This document shows positions 16,551-25,264 of a stretch of 38,518 bases of DNA, piece by piece. The notes below the pieces were generated by a model. The model had not been told where the DNA came from, did no database searches, and worked only from the letters and a program-made list of their open reading frames with translations. The stretch lies in the NCBI GenBank assembly GCA_016871295.1, contig VFZD01000010.1, forward strand, positions 1-38,518, read 5' to 3'. The translations under genes were made by a program, and so were the position numbers. This DNA comes from Actinomycetota bacterium. Its GTDB lineage: Bacteria > Actinomycetota > Acidimicrobiia > Acidimicrobiales > Ilumatobacteraceae. The first letter of the stretch is position 1. Each line of letters opens with the position of its first letter.

Positions 16551-16577
16551 AAACAAACCACAGAAAGGCAGCAAGTC

Positions 16578-17456
16578 ATGGCAATCATCAGCATGCGTCA
16601 GATGCTCGAGGCCGGTGTTCATTTCGGCCACCGCACCGCCCGTTGGGACCCTCGAATGCAACGCTTCATTCACAGCGAGCGCAACGGCATTTACATCATT
16701 GATCTCGAACAAACCCTCGTGCGCATCGAAGAGGCCTACAGGTTCGTGCGCGACCTCGTGGCCAACGGCGGCACGATTCTTTTTGTCGGCACCAAAAAGC
16801 AGGCGCAAGACCCCGTGCGGTTGTTCGCCCAGCACTGCGGCATGCCGTACGTCAACGAGCGATGGTTGGGTGGTCTGCTCACCAACTTCGACACGATCTC
16901 CAAGCGCGTCAGCAAGATGCAGGAGTACGAGCGTTTGCGCGACACCGGCGAGTTCGACCTCATGCCGAAAAAAGAGGCGCTGCTGATCATTCGCGAACTG
17001 GAGAAACTTCAGCGCAACTTGGCGGGCATCAGTTCGATGTCTCGTCGCCCGAACGCGGTGTTCGTGCTTGACACGCAAAAAGAGCACATCGCCGTCACCG
17101 AGGCGCGCAAACTCGGAATTCCCGTGATTGCGGTTGTCGACACGAACGTCAACCCCGATGTCATCGACTACCCGATTCCGGGCAACGACGATGCGATTCG
17201 CGCCAACGAATTGATGGCACGCGTCATCGCCGAGGCGGTCATCGAGGGACGCTACATCGCCGAAAAAATTACGCCGCGCGTGGTCGCGGGTTCGGCCTCG
17301 GCGGGTGCGCAAGCATCCTCGTCGGCGCAAGCCAACACTCGCACTCCCGAAGAACAGGCGATCTTCGAAGCGCAGCAAGAAGCAGCAAAGGCTCAGGCGG
17401 CGGCCGACATGGCCAAGCGTGACGCCAAGGTTGCATCGACCACCGACGACCAATGA
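16578..17456 (+). CDS. rpsB: 30S ribosomal protein S2
   Basis: Ribosomal protein S2, 292 residues, binds the 30S head-body junction. Signatures are [15 protein letters not shown] near the N-terminus, the [13 protein letters not shown] segment and [13 protein letters not shown]...IPGNDDA. About 50 residues at the C-terminus are an Ala/Gln/Ser-rich tail beyond the E. coli length; actinobacterial S2 proteins are often extended this way. AAAGG lies 9 nt before the ATG. A structured leader precedes it. The stop overlaps a possible early start of tsf. Confidence 0.97.
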   Translation: MAIISMRQMLEAGVHFGHRTARWDPRMQRFIHSERNGIYIIDLEQTLVRIEEAYRFVRDLVANGGTILFVGTKKQAQDPVRLFAQHCGMPYVNERWLGGLLTNFDTISKRVSKMQEYERLRDTGEFDLMPKKEALLIIRELEKLQRNLAGISSMSRRPNAVFVLDTQKEHIAVTEARKLGIPVIAVVDTNVNPDVIDYPIPGNDDAIRANELMARVIAEAVIEGRYIAEKITPRVVAGSASAGAQASSSAQANTRTPEEQAIFEAQQEAAKAQAAADMAKRDAKVASTTDDQ

Positions 17457-17473
17457 AGCAAGCAGGAAGAGGA

Positions 17474-18262
17474 ATGTCGTTTTCGGCGAAAGAGGTTCAA
17501 GTGCTGCGCCAGGCCACTGGTGCGGGAATGATGGATTGCAAAAAAGCCCTCGAGGCCGCCAACGGCGATCTTGACGCGGCGAAATTGTGGTTGCGCGAAA
17601 AGGGCTTGTCGGCGAGCGCCAAACGTGATGATCGCGACAATACCCAGGGCGTCGTCGCCCTGCTGGTGAAGGGCAACATCGGCGTGATGGTCAAACTCAA
17701 ATGCGAGACAGATTTTGTCGCCAGCAGCGACGGGTTCAAAGCCGAGGCAGAGGCGCTGGCTGCGCTTGTCGCCGCAAATGGCGAGGCCGCCGTTTCGCAA
17801 CGGTCGACGCAGTTGGAAGACCTCAGGATTTTGTTGAAAGAAAAGATCGAAATCGGCGATGTCGTGCGCATCGAAGCGGGTGCGGGCAACAAACTCGGTT
17901 CGTATTCGCACCTGCAAGGTGGTCGTGGCATCAACGGCGTTCTGGTCGAAATCGACGGCGGCAGCGACGATCTGGCCCACGACGTCGCGGTGCATATCGC
18001 GTTCGCCCGACCCAAATATTTGGTCAAGTCAGATGTGCCGGATTCGGTCGTGGCGGCCGAGCGCGCGACGCTCGAAGTCGTTACTCGCAACGAAGGCAAG
18101 CCCGAGCAGGCCATCGCCAAGATCGTCGACGGTCGCATCGGCGGGTTCTTCAAAGATGTTTGTCTGCTCGAACAGCCCTATGCCAAAGACGACAAACAGT
18201 CGGTGGCCCAGATAATCGGATCGGCGAAAATTATTCGATTTGCGCAGGTTGAAATAGGCTAG
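17474..18262 (+). CDS. tsf: Elongation factor Ts
   Basis: EF-Ts is the guanine-nucleotide exchange factor of EF-Tu. The 262-residue product has the N-terminal UBA-like domain with [16 protein letters not shown] and the core motif CETDFVA. I chose ATG at 17474 because it yields the usual MSFSAKEV start and has a strong AGGAAGAGGA just upstream. An in-frame ATG at 17453, overlapping the rpsB stop, would add seven residues. The rpsB-tsf pair is universal. The tsf stop region also contains a TAGGCT box that may start a separate pyrH transcript. Confidence 0.96.
   Translation: MSFSAKEVQVLRQATGAGMMDCKKALEAANGDLDAAKLWLREKGLSASAKRDDRDNTQGVVALLVKGNIGVMVKLKCETDFVASSDGFKAEAEALAALVAANGEAAVSQRSTQLEDLRILLKEKIEIGDVVRIEAGAGNKLGSYSHLQGGRGINGVLVEIDGGSDDLAHDVAVHIAFARPKYLVKSDVPDSVVAAERATLEVVTRNEGKPEQAIAKIVDGRIGGFFKDVCLLEQPYAKDDKQSVAQIIGSAKIIRFAQVEIG
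18255..18260 (+). promoter_or_regulatory. Putative internal -10 box (TAGGCT) for pyrH
   Basis: TAGGCT ends 6 nt before the pyrH ATG at 18267 and overlaps the last codons and stop of tsf. It would give a leaderless pyrH transcript separate from rpsB-tsf. There is no evident Shine-Dalgarno for pyrH apart from AGAAG, which is too close. Confidence 0.4.
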
Positions 18263-18266
18263 AAGC

Positions 18267-19004
18267 ATGGCTGGTGCGTCCTCCGCGATTCCTCGTTGGA
18301 AGCGGGTGGTTTTGAAATTGTCCGGCGAGGCGTTGGCCGAGTCCTCGGGTTTCGGTCTTGACTCGGATGTCCTGGATCAGATCGCCACTGAATTGCACGA
18401 AACCCGACGCGACCTGAACGTCGACATCGCCGTGGTTGTCGGCGGCGGAAACTTTTGGCGAGGCTTGCAAGGCGCGGGCCAGGGCATGGATCAGGCTCAG
18501 GCCGACTATATGGGCATGATCGCCACGGTGATGAACGCGTTGGCGTTGCAGGATGCTTTCGAAAGAGTCGGCCAGTATTCGCGCGTGATGACCGCCGTCG
18601 AAATGCCCAAGGTGGCCGAGCCGTATATTCGTCGTCGCGCCGAGCGTCATCTCGAGAAGGGCCGAATCGTGATTTTGGCAGGCGGCACCGGCAACCCGTT
18701 TTTCACCACCGACACCGCCGCGGCTTTGCGCGCGGCCGAGATTTCTGCACAGGTGATCTTGAAGGGAACGCACTCGGGTGTCGACGGTGTCTACACGGCA
18801 GATCCGAAAAAAGACAAGAGCGCGACCCGCTTCGACCAGATCAGTTATCTCGACGTGATCAGCAAGGGTCTCAGAGTGATGGACTCGACGGCGATCACAT
18901 TCTGCATGGACAACAAACTGCCGATAGTCGTGTTCAACCTGCTCGAAAAAGGAAACGTTCGAAAAATTCTCGAAGGTAAGAAGATCGGAACGCTGGTCGA
19001 GTGA
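18267..19004 (+). CDS. pyrH: UMP kinase
   Basis: PyrH phosphorylates UMP to UDP, the entry to UTP, CTP and nucleotide-sugar synthesis (including the UDP-galactose used by glf). The 245-residue product shows [10 protein letters not shown], the glycine-rich [30 protein letters not shown] and [16 protein letters not shown], all typical of the bacterial hexameric UMP kinase. Length is normal. It is 4 nt after tsf, and its stop overlaps the GTG start of frr (GTGA), so pyrH-frr translation is coupled. Confidence 0.97.
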   Translation: MAGASSAIPRWKRVVLKLSGEALAESSGFGLDSDVLDQIATELHETRRDLNVDIAVVVGGGNFWRGLQGAGQGMDQAQADYMGMIATVMNALALQDAFERVGQYSRVMTAVEMPKVAEPYIRRRAERHLEKGRIVILAGGTGNPFFTTDTAAALRAAEISAQVILKGTHSGVDGVYTADPKKDKSATRFDQISYLDVISKGLRVMDSTAITFCMDNKLPIVVFNLLEKGNVRKILEGKKIGTLVE

Positions 19005-19558
19005 TCGAGGAAACTTTGCTCGAAGCGATGGAGAAAATGTCGAAGGCCGTCGACCATGTGCAGGCTCAATTTTCGGGCGTGCGCACCGGTCGGGCGAGCG
19101 CATCGCTGGTCGAAAAAATTCAGGTCGAGTATTACGGGGCGTTGGTATCCCTGCAACAACTCGCCTCGTTTCAGGTGCCCGAGGCGCGAATGCTCGTCGT
19201 CAAGCCGCACGACCGAGGTTCGATCGCGGCGATCGAGCGTGCCCTGCAGGTGAGCGATCTGGGTTTGACACCGAGCAACGACGGGGTCGTGATTCGGTTG
19301 AGTTTTCCGGCGCTGACCGAGGAGCGTCGCAAAGAATTCGTCAAGGTCGTCAAGAACATGGTCGAGGAGGGGCGTGTCACGGTGCGCAATATTCGCCGGG
19401 ATACACGAAAAGTTTTGGAGACGGCAAAAAAGGACGGCGACATTTCGCAAGACGATCTCGACCGGGCCGAAAAAGAATTGGAACAACTCACGCACGGCAC
19501 TGTTGATGCGCTCGACAGGGCGCTTGCCCGCAAAGAGCAAGAACTACTTGAGGTATAA
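19001..19558 (+). CDS. frr: Ribosome recycling factor
   Basis: RRF, with EF-G, splits ribosomes after termination. It is 185 residues with the three-helix-bundle signatures [26 protein letters not shown] and [14 protein letters not shown], and the C-terminal helix ending in [11 protein letters not shown]. Start is GTG at 19001, overlapping the pyrH stop by 4 nt. Downstream, cdsA begins 36 nt later with its own Shine-Dalgarno. Confidence 0.97.
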   Translation: MIEETLLEAMEKMSKAVDHVQAQFSGVRTGRASASLVEKIQVEYYGALVSLQQLASFQVPEARMLVVKPHDRGSIAAIERALQVSDLGLTPSNDGVVIRLSFPALTEERRKEFVKVVKNMVEEGRVTVRNIRRDTRKVLETAKKDGDISQDDLDRAEKELEQLTHGTVDALDRALARKEQELLEV

Positions 19559-19594
19559 ACTCAAGAAGGCGAATTTCAGGGGGGAATTCTCACG

Positions 19595-21040
19595 ATGAGC
19601 GACGACACCAACGACCAGAATCTCGACGACACAACCGATGCGGCGGGCAACTCATCCGGCCGAACCGACGATGAGGCGACGGTTGATTTTGGTGACGAGT
19701 TCGGTATGGTCAAGTTCGCCGACGATGATGACAGCGCTCCGGCGATTTCTTTTCCCGAGAACCAGACCGATCAGTTGCCGCACTGGACGGAACCGCCGAC
19801 GGGTGAAGTGCCGAGGTTCGTTCAGCCGACCGAAGACACGATCTCGCCAACCCCGAGCTTGGGTAGCGTTCGACCACGCGTCAACCTGACCGGTTCGACC
19901 AGGCGAATCGAGCCGAGCGCACCACCCAAACCGGTCTCGCGCCCGCCGCGCGAGGGGAGAATTTCGATCGGCACCGATCCGACTGGCGAAAGAAACCGAC
20001 CCGATTCATCGGGCGGTCTGTCGCGACGCGACGCCACAGGTGAAGTGGCTCCAGAACCGTCGGGCGGCGCGGACTCGTCGCGGCCGCAACAAGTTCGTCG
20101 GACCCGAACGGGCGATCGAAGCGACTCGGGCACGCGGCCTCGGGGCGGTTCGTCGCGCGCGGCGGGTCGATCAAGTTCGGGTTCGAGACTGCAAAATTCT
20201 GGTGGGCGCGACCTGCCAACCGCGACCGCCGTCGGGGTGTTGCTGGCCGCCGTGTTCATCGCCGCCGTTTTGGTTGGCCCTGTGGCGGTAATGCTGTTGC
20301 TCGTCGTCGTCTTGGGCTTGGCGGCTATCGAGTTTTTCACGCAGACCACGGCCACGGGTTATCAACCCGCGTTGATCGTCGGTGTCGCGGGGTGCGTAAG
20401 CGCGCCGTTGGCCGCATATTGGATCGGCGATGCGGCGCTTCCGCTCGTTTTTGTTTTCGCGTTCATCGCCGGGGCGATCAGTTTCATCGGCACGAGTTCG
20501 GTCGAAAGCGGTCCGGTGCCGAATTTGGCCTTGACGATCCTGGGTCTCACTTGGATCGGCTTGTTCGGTTCGTATGCTGCGCTGATTTTGCGTCTTTCAA
20601 ATTCAGGGCCGGGCTTTGAAAACGTCGGCACCGACACGCTGTTCATCTTGGTGATCGGTATCGTCGCCAATGACACGGGCGCATACTTCGTGGGTGTCGC
20701 CACCGGCCGCACCCCGTTGCGGACATGGATCAGCCCGTCGAAAACAATGGAAGGTTTTGTCGGGGGCGCGATCGGCACGTTCGTCGCGGTGATCGTCGCC
20801 GGCCTGCAGAGCGGAACATGGACGAAACTCAGCGAATGGCTGCTCATCGCCCTGGTGATCTCGATTCTCGGACCGATCGGTGATCTGACCGAGTCGATGT
20901 TCAAGCGCAACATGGACATCAAAGATTTCGGCATGGTGCTGCGCGGTCACGGTGGTGCACTTGATCGATTCGACAGCATTTTGTTCGCCTTGCCGATTGT
21001 TTACTACGTGACGTTGGTGCTCACACCCTGGGCTAGTTGA
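19595..21040 (+). CDS. cdsA: Phosphatidate cytidylyltransferase with long N-terminal extension
   Basis: CdsA makes CDP-diacylglycerol from phosphatidate and CTP at the membrane, the branch point for phospholipids. The catalytic part (about 208-481) has several membrane segments and the signature SPSKTMEGFVGG...GDLTESMFKR...KDFG...GHGGALDRFDS. The usual LPGHGG reads LRGHGG, a Pro-to-Arg change next to the active site. Before it lies a soluble, low-complexity extension of about 205 residues: acidic to residue 60, then Pro-rich with PTGEVP, then Arg/Ser/Gly-rich. The M. tuberculosis homologue is about 306 residues in total. ATG at 19595 behind AGGGGGG. It is cytoplasmic-facing and probably disordered; role unknown. 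Confidence 0.9.
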   Translation: MSDDTNDQNLDDTTDAAGNSSGRTDDEATVDFGDEFGMVKFADDDDSAPAISFPENQTDQLPHWTEPPTGEVPRFVQPTEDTISPTPSLGSVRPRVNLTGSTRRIEPSAPPKPVSRPPREGRISIGTDPTGERNRPDSSGGLSRRDATGEVAPEPSGGADSSRPQQVRRTRTGDRSDSGTRPRGGSSRAAGRSSSGSRLQNSGGRDLPTATAVGVLLAAVFIAAVLVGPVAVMLLLVVVLGLAAIEFFTQTTATGYQPALIVGVAGCVSAPLAAYWIGDAALPLVFVFAFIAGAISFIGTSSVESGPVPNLALTILGLTWIGLFGSYAALILRLSNSGPGFENVGTDTLFILVIGIVANDTGAYFVGVATGRTPLRTWISPSKTMEGFVGGAIGTFVAVIVAGLQSGTWTKLSEWLLIALVISILGPIGDLTESMFKRNMDIKDFGMVLRGHGGALDRFDSILFALPIVYYVTLVLTPWAS

Positions 21041-21043
21041 GCC

Positions 21044-22198
21044 GTGGCGCGAGTTGCGATTGCCGGGTCGACCGGTTCAATCGGAAGACAAACGCTGGAC
21101 GTAATTCGAGTTTCGCGAGACTCGAGCGATCACCGCGTCGTGGCGTTGAGCGCGAATTCTTCGGCCACCGAATTGATCGAGCAGATTCGCGAGTTCGAGC
21201 CCGCGATCGTCGCGATCGCCGATGCGAAGGCGCGAAAACAAGTCGAGCGAGAGATCTCCGGTTCGAAACTGCGCACTGAAATCGTCGGCGAGTCGGCGCG
21301 GTTGGCCGAAGTAGCCGATGTGGTCGTCAACGGAGTCGTCGGTTTCGCCGGCCTCGAAGTCACGATGGCGACCTTGCGAGCGGGCAAGCGGCTTGCGCTG
21401 GCCAACAAAGAGAGCCTGATCGCGGCCGGGCCCGTGGTCGCGCCGCTGAGACGAATTGCGGGGGCTGAAATCATCCCCGTAGACAGCGAACATTGCGCGA
21501 TTCACCAGAGCCTGCGCAGTTCGCAAAATGTCGATCGTGATGTGGCCAAACTCTTGCTGACCGCCAGTGGCGGGCCGTTCAGGGGCAGGTCGAGAGATTC
21601 GCTGCAAAGCGTGACTGTGACCGAGGCGTTGCAGCACCCGACCTGGTCGATGGGGCCGAAAATCACCGTTGATTCGTCGACGCTGATGAACAAAGGTCTC
21701 GAGGTCATCGAGGCCCACGAGTTGTTCGGCGTCGGTTACGACGCGATCGATGTGGTCGTGCATCCGCAGTCGATCGTGCATTCGATGGTCGAGTTTCGCG
21801 ACGGGGCGATAATCGCCCAGTTGTCGATGCCCGACATGAGGCTGCCGATCGCCTATGCGCTCGAGTATCCGAGCAGGTCGGCGAATAGTTTCGGAGCGAT
21901 CGACTGGTCCGAACTTTCGCGGCTCGATTTCGAGAAACCCGACCGTGACACATTTCGCTGCCTGCAACTTGCCTATGAGGCGGGGCGAATCGGCGGCACC
22001 GCGCCCGCGTGGTTGAGCGCCGCCAACGAAATCGCCGTTGAGACATTTTTGACTGGAGGTGTGAAATGGGTCGAGATTCCGCGCATCATTGAGGCAACCA
22101 TGCAACACCATGATGGTCTAATACCCGAAAGCGTCGAAGATATTTTGCAAGCCGATCGGTTGGCGCGCGATTGGGCGAAGAAAGAGACGCAAAACTGA
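21044..22198 (+). CDS. dxr: 1-deoxy-D-xylulose 5-phosphate reductoisomerase
   Basis: Dxr (IspC) converts DXP to MEP with NADPH, the committed step of the non-mevalonate isoprenoid pathway. The 384-residue product has the NADPH loop AGSTGSIG (6-13), the linker ALANKESLI, the metal-binding VDSEH and the catalytic-domain ASGGPFR, HPTWSMG and MNKGLEVIEAHELF segments. GTG start at 21044, 3 nt after the cdsA stop. Together with ispG two genes downstream it supplies precursors for lipid carriers such as undecaprenyl or decaprenyl phosphate. Confidence 0.96.
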   Translation: MARVAIAGSTGSIGRQTLDVIRVSRDSSDHRVVALSANSSATELIEQIREFEPAIVAIADAKARKQVEREISGSKLRTEIVGESARLAEVADVVVNGVVGFAGLEVTMATLRAGKRLALANKESLIAAGPVVAPLRRIAGAEIIPVDSEHCAIHQSLRSSQNVDRDVAKLLLTASGGPFRGRSRDSLQSVTVTEALQHPTWSMGPKITVDSSTLMNKGLEVIEAHELFGVGYDAIDVVVHPQSIVHSMVEFRDGAIIAQLSMPDMRLPIAYALEYPSRSANSFGAIDWSELSRLDFEKPDRDTFRCLQLAYEAGRIGGTAPAWLSAANEIAVETFLTGGVKWVEIPRIIEATMQHHDGLIPESVEDILQADRLARDWAKKETQN

Positions 22199-22213
22199 AA
22201 TGGCGAGTCGGCA

Positions 22214-23458
22214 ATGAGTTCTTTCTACAACAAGTTTCGCGACGAAATCGCCGCCGGTGGGGCGACCGACGAGCAAAGTCGAAAAAACAATTCGAGGTTC
22301 ACGGCGGTCACCGGCCTGGTCGTGCTCGGCCTGCTCACTTGGTTGGGCGTCAGCAACCCGTGGTCGCTGGCGTTCGTGGCGGGTTTGATCGTCTCGGTTT
22401 TCCTGCACGAGTTCGGGCACTTCTACACGGCGAAACGCAGCGGCATGAAAGTGACCCAGTTCTACATGGGCATGGGTCCGCGAATTTTCAGTTTTCAGCG
22501 GGGCGAGGTCGAGTGTGGTTTGCGCGCCCTGCCGATCGGTGCGTTCGTGCGAATCGTGGGCATGAACAATCTCGATCACTGCGACCCGCAAGACGAGCCG
22601 CGCACCTACAGGCAGCAGTCGTATCCGAAAAGAATGCTGGTCATCACCGCGGGCAGTTTGATGCACGCGCTGATCGCGTTGCTGCTGTTCGTCGGGGTTT
22701 ATGCGTCGGCTGGTCGATTCGGCGACACGGGCAAACTGCTCGTGTTCGGTGAACCCGTCGCGAATTCGCCCGCCGAAAAGCTCGGTTTGCGCGATGGCGA
22801 CCAGATCTTGTCGGTCGATGCGACACAGATCGATCATCGTCTCGGGCTGATCGAGGCGATCACCGCCCACAAACCCGGTGAATCGGTCGAATTGAAATAC
22901 ATTCGTGACGGAATCGTCTACACCGAGCAGGTTGTTCTCGGGGCGAACCCGGCCAACGCCGCCGCCGCATTTTTGGGCGTGGCTTCCGACAGTTACGGCT
23001 ATGTTCGGCAAGATCCGATCGATGCGGTGCGTTTTGGCGTTCTCGACGTGGGCCAAACGGCGCGTGACTCGGTCGCGGGTCTGTTCGTCGTGCTCAACCC
23101 GAAAAATATTTTCTCAAACGTGATCGCCGAACAACCCGACATGATGACCCGACCGACGACCGTCGTCGGTGCGAGTCAGTTCGGCGGGCGGATCGGTCGC
23201 AGCGAGGGCCTGAAAGGTGTGTTGATGCTGTTGGCGAGCGTCAACGTTTTTGTCGGCGTGTTCAATATGCTGCCGTTGTTGCCGTTCGATGGCGGTCACG
23301 TGGCGATCGCCACATACGAGCGGCTTCGATCCCGGCGCGGCAAGGTCTATCGAGCCGACGTCGGCAAGATGATTCCGGTGGCGACGACAGTCGTGGTTTT
23401 GCTGGTGACGCTGATGTTCGCCGGTCTCTATCTCGATATCACGAGCCCGCTCGGCTGA
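22214..23458 (+). CDS. rseP: RseP-type site-2 metalloprotease (M50)
   Basis: Membrane-embedded zinc protease that cuts substrates within the membrane, often anti-sigma factors or leftover signal peptides. The 414-residue product has HEFGH (65-69) in the first core membrane helix, a PDZ-like domain (about 190-250, with SPAEKLGLRDGDQILSV) and the second zinc-ligand motif NMLPLLPFDGGHV near the C-terminus. It sits in the conserved dxr-rseP-ispG order. The nearby WhiG/FliA-type sigma factor invites a regulatory link, but I see no membrane anti-sigma factor here. A hydrophilic N-terminal segment of about 28 residues precedes the first helix. Confidence 0.93.
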   Translation: MSSFYNKFRDEIAAGGATDEQSRKNNSRFTAVTGLVVLGLLTWLGVSNPWSLAFVAGLIVSVFLHEFGHFYTAKRSGMKVTQFYMGMGPRIFSFQRGEVECGLRALPIGAFVRIVGMNNLDHCDPQDEPRTYRQQSYPKRMLVITAGSLMHALIALLLFVGVYASAGRFGDTGKLLVFGEPVANSPAEKLGLRDGDQILSVDATQIDHRLGLIEAITAHKPGESVELKYIRDGIVYTEQVVLGANPANAAAAFLGVASDSYGYVRQDPIDAVRFGVLDVGQTARDSVAGLFVVLNPKNIFSNVIAEQPDMMTRPTTVVGASQFGGRIGRSEGLKGVLMLLASVNVFVGVFNMLPLLPFDGGHVAIATYERLRSRRGKVYRADVGKMIPVATTVVVLLVTLMFAGLYLDITSPLG

Positions 23459-23481
23459 CGCCTCATTAAGATTTGAGGGCG

Positions 23482-24717
23482 ATGGCGAATTTCGAGCCGC
23501 GAAAATATTCACGCAAGAAAACCCGACAAATCAGCGTCGGCAAAGTTGCGGTGGGTGGCGACGCACCGATCAGCGTGCAATCGATGACGATCACCAAGAC
23601 GGCCGATGTCGACGCGACGCTGCAACAGATCTACGCGCTGGCCGCCGCGGGTTGCGATATCGTGCGCTGCACATGCAACGACATCGCCGCGGCCGAGGGT
23701 TTGGCCAAGATCGTGCCCCGTTCGCCCGTGCCGATCATCGCCGACATTCACCACCAATATCGCATGGCCTTGGCCGCGCTCGAGGCGGGGGTGCACGGTC
23801 TGCGACTGAACCCCGGCAATATCCGCAAACCCGAACACATCAAGGCCGTCGCCACCGAGGCGCGCGACCGCGGTGTGCCGATTCGCATCGGTGTCAACGG
23901 GGGTTCGTTGGACCCCGCGCTTTACGACAAGCACGGCGGGTTGACCGCCGCGGCGATGGTCGAGTCGGCCCAGCAAGAACTCAGATTTTTCGAAGAGGTC
24001 GATTTCGATCTGGTCAAGATTTCGGTCAAAGCCTCGAACGTGCCGTTGATGGTCGATGCCTATCGAATGCTCAGTCGGGTCACCGACTTTCCGCTGCATC
24101 TCGGGGTGACCGAGGCGGGGCCGTTGCCGGGCGGGTTGATAAAGGCCACGGCCGGCATCTCGACACTGCTGCTTGAGGGAATCGGTGACACGATTCGCTA
24201 CAGCCTGACCGCCGATCCGGTCGAAGAAGCGCGCGCGGGTCGTCAATTGCTCGAATCGTTGGGTTTGCGCGAGCGAAAAAATGTCGACCTTATCGCTTGT
24301 CCCAGTTGTGGTCGGGCCGAGGTCGACGTGATTGCAATAGCCCAGGAAGCCCAATCGGCGTTCGCCGACAAGAAACTGCCGCTGCAGATCGCCGTAATGG
24401 GCTGTGTCGTCAACGGGCCGGGCGAGGCCCGCGAGGCCGACCTGGGCATCGCCGCGGGCCACAAGCGCGGTCATTTGTTCGTCAAAGGTCGCAATGTCGC
24501 CGTCGTTCCCGAAAGCGAGATGGTCGACGCTCTCGTCGAATGGGCCACGTTCATTCACGAGCACGGCACCGAAGCGGCGATCAAACGCGTCGATACGACG
24601 CTCGCCGAGCGCGAAGCGGCCAAAGACCGAAGCGTCGCCTTGGCCGAAAAAGGTGACGACGCAAATCACGACACCGAAAAAATCGTCGAGATTCGCCGCA
24701 CGGTCGCCGGAGAATAG
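23482..24717 (+). CDS. ispG: 4-hydroxy-3-methylbut-2-enyl diphosphate synthase
   Basis: IspG (GcpE) reduces MEcPP to HMBPP with a [4Fe-4S] cluster, the penultimate step of the MEP pathway. The 411-residue product has the TIM-barrel start (VGGDAPISVQSM), the cluster cysteines in ACPSCGR and GCVVNGPGEA, and a charged C-terminal tail of about 40 residues. I chose ATG at 23482 because GAGGG lies 5 nt upstream; a TTG at 23473 would overlap it. It closes the dxr-rseP-ispG block. proS, which often follows in actinobacteria, is not here. Confidence 0.96.
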   Translation: MANFEPRKYSRKKTRQISVGKVAVGGDAPISVQSMTITKTADVDATLQQIYALAAAGCDIVRCTCNDIAAAEGLAKIVPRSPVPIIADIHHQYRMALAALEAGVHGLRLNPGNIRKPEHIKAVATEARDRGVPIRIGVNGGSLDPALYDKHGGLTAAAMVESAQQELRFFEEVDFDLVKISVKASNVPLMVDAYRMLSRVTDFPLHLGVTEAGPLPGGLIKATAGISTLLLEGIGDTIRYSLTADPVEEARAGRQLLESLGLRERKNVDLIACPSCGRAEVDVIAIAQEAQSAFADKKLPLQIAVMGCVVNGPGEAREADLGIAAGHKRGHLFVKGRNVAVVPESEMVDALVEWATFIHEHGTEAAIKRVDTTLAEREAAKDRSVALAEKGDDANHDTEKIVEIRRTVAGE

Positions 24718-24759
24718 TTTTACACCGCTCGCGTCGGCAATATCTGTGCGGACAGCCGA

Positions 24760-25179
24760 TCAGCTTCGGGCGAACAGTTCGCCGTGGCGCAGTTGCAGCA
24801 CGGCGGGCAGGCGCAACAACTGGCGCTTGGTCAGAGGCGGTATTCGACGGCGTATCGCCAGAGATTGCGGCGTCTGGCCGACGAGACCAAAGGTCGCGCA
24901 TCGTTGTATCGCTCGTTCGAGCGAACCCGAACCATGTCGAAACGACAGACCCAACGCCGCAGCCGTGTCGTTGAGATCGATGCAGTAACCGTTCGGAAAG
25001 ACTTCTAGTTCGCGCGCCAGAAACCTGACGACCCATGTGGCGCTGGGGCCGATCACGCCCAACCAATAAGTTTCGACATATTCGCCGCAGGCATCGAAAC
25101 CAGAACTGCTGGTGACCGGGTCGACCCACTCGGTGACGAATATTTCGGGGTTCGTGAAATCGCAGAGGTTCGTAGCCAT
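24760..25179 (-). CDS. Conserved actinobacterial hypothetical protein
   Basis: A 139-residue soluble protein: MATNLCDFTN at the start, then EYVETYWLGVIGPSATWVVR, a helix-rich middle (DLNDTAAALGL, RAIQRCATFGLV) and an Arg-rich end (AIRRRIPPLTKRQLLRLP). I recall similar uncharacterised proteins in many actinobacteria, but no named family. The middle could be a winged-helix-like fold, which would suggest DNA binding; this is a guess from the helix pattern. I chose the ATG at 25179 over upstream starts because conservation appears to begin there. It converges on ispG (42 nt apart) and is divergent from the rhodanese-ThiF gene. Confidence 0.7.
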   Translation of the reverse strand: MATNLCDFTNPEIFVTEWVDPVTSSSGFDACGEYVETYWLGVIGPSATWVVRFLARELEVFPNGYCIDLNDTAAALGLSFRHGSGSLERAIQRCATFGLVGQTPQSLAIRRRIPPLTKRQLLRLPAVLQLRHGELFARS

Positions 25180-25252
25180 GCAGAGTTGTGTGCGCCGAGT
25201 TCGGATGCGGCGCAAATTGAGACAACCAGCGTCGAAAACTTGACAAAGTCGG

Positions 25253-25258
25253 TAGGGT
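25253..25258 (+). promoter_or_regulatory. Putative -10 box (TAGGGT) of the rhodanese-ThiF gene
   Basis: TAGGGT ends 6 nt before the ATG at 25265, predicting a leaderless mRNA. A TTGACA at 25240-25245 looks like a -35 element but is only 7 nt away from the box, too close to work with it. Confidence 0.45.
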
Positions 25259-25264
25259 ATTGCT

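Noticed and set aside
25240-25245. TTGACA as a -35 element
   Set aside because: Only 7 nt from the TAGGGT box, so the two cannot form one sigma-70 promoter; no -10 fits 16-18 nt downstream.
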